From the NCBI GenBank assembly GCA_021827545.1, contig JAKAVH010000138.1, positions 1-5,619 on the forward strand: a stretch of 5,619 nucleotides of DNA, in the 5' to 3' direction. The notes under the pieces are model-generated. The model did not search any database, was not told the origin of the DNA, and saw only the letters and a list, made by a program, of their open reading frames with translations. The DNA is from Thermoplasmata archaeon (GTDB taxonomy: Archaea; Thermoplasmatota; Thermoplasmata; UBA184). Positions 1 to 5,619 of this stretch are shown in pieces. Both the position numbers and the translations under genes were made by a program. How positions within the stretch are numbered: the stretch's first letter is position 1; the number at the start of each line of letters is the position of its first letter.

Positions 1-91
1 GGCACCGAGGTAATGGTTTCCCGGATTTACAATTTGGGTACGCGAGGAACCAGGCACTGTTCAGGACGACGCTGACCAGAATCGTGAGCTG
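1..91 (-). other. 3' flank of the surface-protein gene; open in-frame extension after the amber stop
   Basis: Directly after the TAG at 92-94 the same minus-strand frame stays open to the window edge. Its first 18 codons encode a hydrophobic stretch, LTILVSVVLNSAWFLAY after one Gln, and 16 of the 18 end in G or C, as in the gene itself. The bias then disappears. The flank is visibly lower in GC than the gene. No terminator hairpin with a T-run is apparent. Confidence 0.4.
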
Positions 92-3000
92 CTACGATGC
101 GGCGAGCGGGTTCGCTCCCCACGATAGTTTCCCCCAGACCGTTAGGGTACGGAGACCGTTCCACGTCCCGGTGACCGCGCGCAGCCATCCCGCGGTCCGT
201 ACCGCGGAGAGGTTCTCGAAACCTTGCAGCGCGGAGCTCTTCCAGAGCGCGGTGGAAGCCCAGGGGGAGCTGTCTCCGCTTAGGAAACCTCGGGAAGGAA
301 GGGGGGTCAGGTTCGTCAGGTTCCGGTCTGCGACGGGAGGTGAGGCCCCCGCGAGCTCCGCGAAGGGATTCGAACCGTTCTCGAACCAGTAGTGGAATCC
401 CGAGGTCGGCAGGGTCGCGCTCCCTGCCGAACCAAGATCGAAGGTGAGGTTCCACGTGTCGAGCATATGGCTGCCGGCCGTGTCGACCGTGGTCGGATTC
501 AGTCCAAACTGCTTTTCCACGTAGTCGTTGACAAGACCGTTGGACGCGAACAAGTCGGGGTTCGCCGACACGGCCTGGTTCACCGTCGAGCCGCCCGTCG
601 TGGTGTAGGTGACCGTCCAGCCATAGAGCTTCTCCGCGTCCGTGAGCCCGTCGCCCGTCGTATCCCGAAGATAGACGAACGTCAGAGGAGGGCTGGAGGC
701 ATTGTAGCTCGTCGAGCCGACCCGATAGTTGAGAGAGACGTTGGCTGTGAACGTCGTGTTCGGCGGGTAAAGCATCAACTCGACGGAGAACCCGACGCCG
801 GTGCCCTGGTAGTCGATGGTGGGCGAGACCGGGGTGACCATGGTGCCGTTGGTGTCGGAGTACGTGAGCGATCCCGAGACCCAGGTCGGATCCATCGAGA
901 GGAAGCTCCACGGGAGCGACCACTGGAACACCGCGCCGCCGCCTTGTCGGGAGATCGAGTCATACGGCCGATCCTGTTCGTAGAGGGGAAACTCGTAGGC
1001 GGTCGTGAACGTGGGAAGAGAATCTGTCTGCACGATGGTGTAGCAACCGGTCTGGGAGCTCCCGGTAGGATAGGCCGCGATTCCAACGGACACGGAATAG
1101 CCCGTCCACGGCGAGAGCCCATGCAGCTGGGCCACGTAGTGGAACGTGCCGCCGCTTCCGGAGGCGTTGACCTGGTCGTCCGTGAAGTTCCTCCCCGTGC
1201 CGACGGCATAGTAGGTCACAAAGCCCGCGCCGGCCACCGAGCCGGTGGCGCTCCACATGATGGTCGCGGTGGTCGCCGTGACGTTGGAGGTCGCCCCGGA
1301 ACCGCTCACGATCGTCTCGGAGGGCGGATTCAGGGTGAACGTGCAGGTCGTGGAGCCCGTCTCGGGGGACGTGCTGCCCATGCTGCCGACCGAGTCGGCG
1401 GGCTCCTGAGCGGAGGACCAACCGCCGGAGCGGCTCGTCGCGGCGACAGTGACCGTGTAGGTGTCCCCGAGAGCGAGCGGCGCAAGAGAGGTCCAAGACT
1501 CGCCGGTAGCGGCGTAGGTGGACGTGCTCGCCGACTGGCCGTCGATGTAGGTCGTCACGTTCGCCAGGGTCAACGTGTCAAGGCTGGCGATAGTGTTCGT
1601 CCAGCTGACGTTGATCGGGGAATAGCAGGGATACGCATGGCAGCTCCCGGTGGAGCTTGACGTCACGAAGGTCTCGGGTCCCGCATACGGGTCGACCGCG
1701 AGCTCGGTCCAGAAAGTGCCGTTGGTGAGGATCGGTCCCAGCGATGCCGGTGACGACGGGGTCACCGGCTGGGGTCCCTTGGGTTCGGAGGGGCAGTTCG
1801 TCCCGTAGACCGAATAGGTGACGGTCTCGTGGAAGGCGATGGAGAATACCGCTTTCCAGTAGTCCGCGGGGCTGCCGCGGTTCACCGGAGTGAGATTCGT
1901 CAGGAAGATGCCGGAGGGGAAGGACGTGGTCCCCGTGAACGGGGTCACGGTGCCGTTGTTCAGCGACACGTTGACCCAGGTCTTGGCGGCCGAGGTGTAG
2001 AAGTTCTCGTTGACTCCGCCCGTCTTCTCGAGCCGGCGATCGATGTAAGTATAGCAGTACTCCAGTACGGACGCACTGGTATAGGTCGGGAGCGGCGTGG
2101 CGCTGATCGAGAGATCCAGCGCCGTGGGGCTATAGATCGTGGGAGTAATGGTGACCGTTTCCGTGCCTCCCTGGACGGTCTTGCTGGCCGGTGCGGTCGG
2201 AGCCGGCGGAGAAAATGCGGTGGGGGATTCGATCATCCCACTTTGCGCGGGCTGCGTCGCAGCCGCAGCGGCCGCGAGGGGAGACGCCGTGAGAGCGACA
2301 CCTTCTGCCTCGAGCGCCCAGTCGGCATACGTTGCAAGATACGTGTTCGCGGCCTGGGGGCCGAGGGTCGGGTCGAGATACGACATGGTCGGGTGGAGCT
2401 GCAGGAACGAGAACGACGCGCAGGTCGTTCCCGTCGTGGCGTCGTAGCTCAAGGGTACCCTCGTGAGGTTCGCGTACAGCTCCAACACGGTGAGATTCTG
2501 CGCATTGCAGTATCCGGACGTGCTGCCGCCTTCGGCTGAGGAAAGCTGGGTGTCGATGCTGTTGACATCCGTGGAGGTGCTCGCGATCAACACGCTCTGA
2601 GGGGAGCTCCCTCCGGGAGCCCCCGGTACGAAGTCGCTGGCGCTCAGCGGGTCGGTGACGATCTGGTTGACCTCGTCCGTCGCGGTCGTCGCCGTCAGGA
2701 AGCCCCCCGAGTAGGCAAGCAGGCCCGAGGACGGGGCGATGCCGTTGACCGCGGGCCAGGCGATGAGGGGGCGCTGGAAGCCGTCCACGGCGATCGCCGG
2801 TGCACCGGTCGGCGAGAGCCCGGAGAGCGAGGAGCCCGGGAGCGCGGTAGGGGCTTCGATGACCGCGGCGGTCGGGGCAAGCACCGTCTCGACCGTGGTG
2901 CCGGTCCCGTTCGCCACGTCCCGCCATGTGGCATATACGTCGCCTCCCGGGGAGGAAGCGAGGCCGGGGTCCTGAACCGACCCGGCGCCCGCCGCGACCG

Positions 3001-4210
3001 GATAGGGGCCCTGCCAGTCGCTGCCTCCCGAGCCGGCGACCATCGTGAACGCGCTCGCCTGCCCGGCAACTCGGGACGTGAAGAGGAGGAGCACACCCGA
3101 GCCGTCCGGAGCGAGCGCCACCTGGCCCGGGACTCCGCCCGAGGGGTAGAGCCGTGTGGCCCCGAGGGAGGAAAGCGCAGAGTTCGGCACCGAGGCGTTG
3201 TAGGAGGCGATAACGGTGAAAGGAGAGAAGCTGAGGCCGTTCGAACTGGTGGCGACCTCGACCTGGTCCGGCCCGGTCACCCCCGCGGCGACGACGAATC
3301 TCCAGCCTCCTCCGACGGGAACGACCGTGGCGGAGGCGGCCACGACCCCCGTGACTCCCGAGCCCGTCACGTAGAACGCGGAAGAAGAGCGACCCGCGCC
3401 CCCGGAAAGCCCTACCTCGTAGGTGAGAAACGCCGTGCCGCTCCGCGTCACGGCGACGATGTCGGTGGCGTTGAGGAGAAGTGCCTCGGCCGCGCCGGTG
3501 AGCCCCGAGGCGAAGGTCGACCAGGCGGCTCCGCCGTCGGTCGAGTCGTAGAGAGTGGTCGTTCCGTCGGAGGTCGCGGCGGCATACACCGCCGTTCCGG
3601 ACGCCGCGAGGGCGTCCGCGGTAACTCCGCTCGAACTCGCGGCCACGAGCGCCGGGCTCGACCATAGGACCGGCACGGTCGGCGTGACGACACAATCCCC
3701 GGCCGATTTCGACCCGGAGATGCACGGCGCTCCCTTGAGGATCATCTCGGCGGCAACGGCGGAGTAGCCGCCGACGGAGTACCAGAGGCCGTCCGGGCCC
3801 GTGGCGTTTCCCGAGACGTTGAGGAGGCCGAACGCGGAGGGAGCGGTCGGAGAGGAGAGCGAGATCAACTGGACCAGAGAGGTGGAGCCGGTCGAGTTCA
3901 GCACGGTGGGCGAAGGGAACAGGTCCGCCGAGACCGCGAACGGATAGTCGAGCGGATACGTCAGGCCGCCGCCTTGCGACGCCGTTCCGAGATTCGAGCT
4001 GGGAGCGAGGAGCATGGCGGGGTTGGGAACCGAAGCAGATAGCAGGAGGATGATCACGCACAGAAGGGTAACGAGGACCGTGGACAGCAGCCATCCTCGG
4101 TGCCCGTCGCCACCAGGTCGTCGGTAACGTCGGTCGACGCGGCGCGGGCCAGATGGCGGTACGGGTGTCGCACCGCTAACCGGGTTTCCGGGTCCTTTCT
4201 GCGGCTCCAA
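92..4210 (-). CDS. Large membrane-anchored/secreted multidomain surface protein (1372 aa)
   Basis: The product is probably a cell-surface protein; no enzymatic role can be assigned. Residues 1-39 form an Arg/Pro-rich cytoplasmic tail. Residues about 40-60 (WLLSTVLVTLLCVIILLLSA) are a single membrane segment or signal anchor. Residues about 180-520 look like a beta-propeller/sialidase-type fold: a clear Asp-box SxDxGxxW at 223-230, a degenerate copy near 322-329, and phrases such as GGDVYATW. Residues about 970-1070 resemble a fibronectin-III domain (TATIMW, LSPWTGYSVSV), and about 865-925 may be another. A TSP3/EF-hand-like calcium motif, DTTGDGLTDAE, lies at 1183-1193, with a degenerate copy GLNPTTVDTAG at 1236-1246. 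About 26 N-X-S/T sequons lie outside the membrane, and ten extracellular cysteines fall into five neighbouring pairs. The start is TTG at 4210: it is the first start codon after an in-frame TAG at 4271-4273, and it places the membrane segment correctly. The chain ends abruptly without a C-terminal anchor. GC-rich third positions across the whole length support this frame over the long shadow frames. Existence is near certain; the domain calls are moderate. Confidence 0.9.
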   Translation of the reverse strand: MEPQKGPGNPVSGATPVPPSGPRRVDRRYRRPGGDGHRGWLLSTVLVTLLCVIILLLSASVPNPAMLLAPSSNLGTASQGGGLTYPLDYPFAVSADLFPSPTVLNSTGSTSLVQLISLSSPTAPSAFGLLNVSGNATGPDGLWYSVGGYSAVAAEMILKGAPCISGSKSAGDCVVTPTVPVLWSSPALVAASSSGVTADALAASGTAVYAAATSDGTTTLYDSTDGGAAWSTFASGLTGAAEALLLNATDIVAVTRSGTAFLTYEVGLSGGAGRSSSAFYVTGSGVTGVVAASATVVPVGGGWRFVVAAGVTGPDQVEVATSSNGLSFSPFTVIASYNASVPNSALSSLGATRLYPSGGVPGQVALAPDGSGVLLLFTSRVAGQASAFTMVAGSGGSDWQGPYPVAAGAGSVQDPGLASSPGGDVYATWRDVANGTGTTVETVLAPTAAVIEAPTALPGSSLSGLSPTGAPAIAVDGFQRPLIAWPAVNGIAPSSGLLAYSGGFLTATTATDEVNQIVTDPLSASDFVPGAPGGSSPQSVLIASTSTDVNSIDTQLSSAEGGSTSGYCNAQNLTVLELYANLTRVPLSYDATTGTTCASFSFLQLHPTMSYLDPTLGPQAANTYLATYADWALEAEGVALTASPLAAAAAATQPAQSGMIESPTAFSPPAPTAPASKTVQGGTETVTITPTIYSPTALDLSISATPLPTYTSASVLEYCYTYIDRRLEKTGGVNENFYTSAAKTWVNVSLNNGTVTPFTGTTSFPSGIFLTNLTPVNRGSPADYWKAVFSIAFHETVTYSVYGTNCPSEPKGPQPVTPSSPASLGPILTNGTFWTELAVDPYAGPETFVTSSSTGSCHAYPCYSPINVSWTNTIASLDTLTLANVTTYIDGQSASTSTYAATGESWTSLAPLALGDTYTVTVAATSRSGGWSSAQEPADSVGSMGSTSPETGSTTCTFTLNPPSETIVSGSGATSNVTATTATIMWSATGSVAGAGFVTYYAVGTGRNFTDDQVNASGSGGTFHYVAQLHGLSPWTGYSVSVGIAAYPTGSSQTGCYTIVQTDSLPTFTTAYEFPLYEQDRPYDSISRQGGGAVFQWSLPWSFLSMDPTWVSGSLTYSDTNGTMVTPVSPTIDYQGTGVGFSVELMLYPPNTTFTANVSLNYRVGSTSYNASSPPLTFVYLRDTTGDGLTDAEKLYGWTVTYTTTGGSTVNQAVSANPDLFASNGLVNDYVEKQFGLNPTTVDTAGSHMLDTWNLTFDLGSAGSATLPTSGFHYWFENGSNPFAELAGASPPVADRNLTNLTPLPSRGFLSGDSSPWASTALWKSSALQGFENLSAVRTAGWLRAVTGTWNGLRTLTVWGKLSWGANPLAAS

Positions 4211-4373
4211 GGGAACCCCCTGGGATGACGAGCCGCTCGGGACCCGGTGCCAGCGAGCGGACTCGCGCGTCTAGAACCCGGCTGAGAGTGCTGCAGGGTG
4301 AGCCTGCATACCTCATTGTGCGGGTCTATGCGTATTGTGGCTTAGACCGGCAGGTTACCGAACGCCATCGAAT
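4211..4373. other. Intergenic upstream region of the surface-protein gene
   Basis: I see no supported gene here on either strand. The segment should contain the promoter of the minus-strand surface-protein gene, but no clear TATA/BRE pair can be read. A small perfect hairpin, tgcagg-gtgag-cctgca, lies at 4292-4308 without a T-run, so it is not a convincing terminator. Confidence 0.5.
4216..4221 (-). promoter_or_regulatory. Weak Shine-Dalgarno-like site before the TTG start
   Basis: Read on the minus strand, AGGGGG lies five bases before the TTG start of the surface-protein gene. It is a partial match to a Shine-Dalgarno sequence and gives modest support to this non-ATG start. No convincing archaeal TATA box with a BRE could be seen further upstream; the best A/T-rich patch, near 4325-4340 on the minus strand, is weak. 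Confidence 0.3.
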
Positions 4374-4745
4374 CTCGGCAGCGACTGGCCCGGGCTCCTC
4401 GCCTACCACCCACCGTTCGCCGACGAATGCGACGGTATATCTCCGAACCGTGTCACGAGGTGCGGTGGCGGTCGGGATAGCTCGCGGAACTTTGAGTTCT
4501 GGACCCTGTGGCTCCGCTTCGTCCTCCCGACCGCCATCTCCTCCTCGGATGGACCGGGTCGATGTGCCCGTGTCGCTCCGTCGGCTGAAGGCGATGGTCG
4601 AAGGGCTGGAGCACTCGAACCCGCTCCGAATCATGGTCCTCGGCGAGCCGACGAGATCCCCCGGATTGCGTACGCCGCGAAGGTCCTCAGCTGGTACCGG
4701 CTCATCCTGTCGAGGGAGGGTTCAGCACCACCTGGTGACCGTTGA
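4374..4745 (+). pseudogene. Possible decayed protein-coding gene, family not recognised
   Basis: No intact gene lies between the surface-protein start and the integrase remnant, but the plus strand shows the GC-rich third positions typical of coding DNA here. The signal changes frame. One frame carries it at about 4374-4431 and 4485-4545 (for example NFEFWTLWLRFVLPTAI). A second frame carries it from ATG 4549 to about 4645 (MDRVDVPVSLRRLKAMVEGL and on to NPLRIMVLGE). The first frame resumes at about 4650-4717 (DEIPRIAYAAKVLSWYRLIL) and stops with TGA at 4743-4745. In 4549-4645, 29 of 33 codons end in G or C, while the alternative frame there is A/T-rich at third positions. The last joint needs one extra base near 4645-4650 to restore one frame. 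The product would be small and helical. I do not recognise it. The 3' end runs 44 bases into the convergent integrase remnant. The upstream segment is the least certain part. Confidence 0.35.
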
Positions 4746-5539
4746 CCGCGGTGACCACAGTCCATCCCTCTTCGAGGTAATGCGGCAACTCCTCCGCGTC
4801 GACCAGTCGTTGCCTCGATTCAGGTTGTCGAAATCGATGGACGCGAGCTCCCCCTCTGTGTATCCGAGGCCCAGCAGCATGACCCTCGCGATTTTCGCTT
4901 GCGCGCGGTCTCACCACGGTTCGGGCGGGTCGTAAGGTAAGGTTGGCAGCGGTCGTACGCTTCGCGTAGCTCCTCGACTAGGGAGGAGTGCAGCTTCTTG
5001 CCGAGATTGTACCGGCCCGCGCCGCCGAGGTCGTGGCCCATGATCGCCTCCACCCCGCCACGGGTAATCTTGCCGTGATTCGACGCCACCCAGAGTTGCG
5101 TCGAGGCGTAGGACCGGAAGATGTACGTTCGAGCCTTCAGCACCGACCACAGTCCCGGCCGGAGAGTCTCCATCATCTTGGGGGTCGTGATGAATGGACT
5201 GTCGGAGCGGACGTGGAACAGAGTTCGAGCCCCCATCGGCTCGACCGTTATCAGGGGAGACCTGGCCCCCAGCGTCTCAGATCGTGCTTCTCTCTCTGTG
5301 AGGTAGGATAGGACTGCGTCCGCGAGTTCTTCGGTTCCAAATGTGTGGTACTCGCGGCCGCTTTTGGAGAGGCGGGCGGGGATCACGATGTGGAATGGAA
5401 CTTTTGTGAACTTCAGAGTCGGCGAGAGGCAGAGATCTTTCAGATCGCCAAGCGTCATTCTGACCGTGCCGTCGATATTCGCAAGAACACTGGGCCGAAC
5501 TCCGGCGTGAGCTGACGTGCTCCCTTCTCGTTTGTACAC
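4702..5539 (-). pseudogene. Truncated, frameshifted archaeal tyrosine recombinase/integrase
   Basis: This is the catalytic half of a site-specific tyrosine integrase, the enzyme that inserts and excises mobile elements by a covalent tyrosine-DNA intermediate. In the main frame, counting from GTG 5539, the visible catalytic residues are Arg15 in GVRP, Lys59 in RLSK, the YxxR box Tyr139-Arg142, His169 in MGHD and the nucleophile Tyr177 in GRYNLG. The H-to-Y spacing of 8 and the following LREAYDRC helix fit archaeal integrases. The N-terminal core-binding domain, usually well over 100 residues, is absent: homology begins at about residue 9. The main frame ends at TGA 4820-4822 with unrelated residues. 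The true C-terminus continues in a second frame (KIARVMLLGLGYTEGELASI, about 4895-4818) and then a third (RQRLVDAEELPHYLEEGW, about 4815-4762), ending at TGA 4702-4704. Two frameshifts, near 4898-4910 and 4812-4818, are therefore needed. The GTG at 5539 has no Shine-Dalgarno site. The first third has less GC-biased codons than the neighbouring gene, which suggests foreign origin. Confidence 0.85.
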
Positions 5540-5593
5540 CTGAGGGTGGGGTTCGGGGAGGGGGGCTCGGCGTCGGGTCGTGGTGCGTTCCGT

Positions 5594-5613
5594 TCATGCT
5601 CTCTGGGCCTCCT
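5594..5613 (-). promoter_or_regulatory. Ribosome-binding site plus ATGA stop/start overlap at the window edge
   Basis: Read on the minus strand, AGGAGG (5613-5608) precedes an ATG at 5597 by ten bases. That ATG overlaps a TGA (5596-5594) closing another frame that enters from beyond the window (last residues KKEAQRA). This is the usual arrangement for two co-translated genes. The ATG opens a 106-codon frame that runs into the integrase region in the wrong frame. It keeps GC-rich third positions only for about the first 17 codons. It may be the original integrase start, or the start of another gene, now separated from its body by a deletion or frameshift. Confidence 0.4.
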
Positions 5614-5619
5614 TCTTTC

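Noticed and set aside
367..376. gattcgaacc, the complement of a tRNA T-loop motif, suggesting a minus-strand tRNA gene
   Set aside because: It lies inside the surface-protein gene, where it encodes part of ENGSNPF. No acceptor stem, anticodon arm or D-arm could be folded around it.
27..923. Minus-strand 298-codon open frame covering the 3' end of the surface-protein gene
   Set aside because: His/Arg-rich shadow frame. It does not restore the calcium-repeat continuation expected after the stop.
392..1660. Plus-strand 422-codon open frame
   Set aside because: It is an antisense shadow of the surface-protein gene: very Arg/Gly-rich, no recognisable motif, no ribosome-binding site.
2130..4094. 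Minus-strand 654-codon open frame overlapping the surface-protein gene
   Set aside because: Its composition is Arg/Gly/His-rich, as in frame-shifted GC-rich DNA, with no domain or membrane segment. It is a shadow of the real frame.
4292..4308. Hairpin tgcagg-gtgag-cctgca as a terminator or operator
   Set aside because: The stem is only six base pairs with no T-run on either strand; expected by chance in GC-rich DNA.
4326..4634. Minus-strand 102-codon open frame in the gap
   Set aside because: Third positions are not clearly GC-biased, whereas the plus strand is; no recognisable motif.
4734..4756. Direct repeat ggtgacc ... ggtgacc, a possible operator or att core
   Set aside because: It falls in the integrase C-terminal coding segment and is explained by Val-Thr/His codons; too short to be meaningful.
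4225..4935. Plus-strand 236-codon open frame taken as one gene
   Set aside because: Only about 4549-4645 has coding-like third positions in this frame. Its 3' third is antisense to the integrase C-terminus, so it cannot be a real gene over its whole length.
4702..5539. SSV-type int(C) half produced by integration into a tRNA gene
   Set aside because: No tRNA fragment or attachment repeat is visible at the break, and the C-terminal frameshifts point to decay rather than programmed splitting of the gene.

Overview
The window reads as chromosomal DNA of a GC-rich archaeon, most likely a Thermoplasmatota-type lineage. Three things point there. First, a very large exported protein with no bacterial cell-wall signal carries about 26 N-X-S/T sequons. 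Second, there is a remnant of an archaeal-type tyrosine recombinase with a YxxR catalytic box and a short H-to-Y spacing. Third, no bacterial -35/-10 promoters are evident. The lineage is an inference; no rRNA or ribosomal marker gene is present.

Layout, left to right. Positions 1-91 are the 3' flank of the large gene; its frame stays open after the amber stop and encodes a hydrophobic stretch. Positions 92-4210 (minus strand) are one uninterrupted 1372-codon gene for a membrane-anchored or secreted multidomain surface protein. It has a cytoplasmic Arg-rich tail, one membrane segment, an Asp-box/beta-propeller-like half, Cys-paired beta-domains, at least one fibronectin-III-like domain and a TSP3/EF-hand-like calcium motif. 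Positions 4211-4701 hold no intact gene, but part of the plus strand (about 4374-4717) shows codon-position bias that jumps between frames, as in a decayed gene. Positions 4702-5539 (minus strand) are a broken site-specific integrase: its N-terminal DNA-binding domain is missing, and its C-terminus is spread over three reading frames. At the right edge (5594-5619) an AGGAGG site and an ATGA stop/start overlap mark a translation start that leads into the wrong frame for the integrase.

Together this looks like a large, probably glycosylated cell-surface protein gene beside the scar of a decayed integrative element. No complete system is encoded here. The points worth a second look are the integrase decay, the abrupt C-terminus of the surface protein, and the unidentified coding signal between them.
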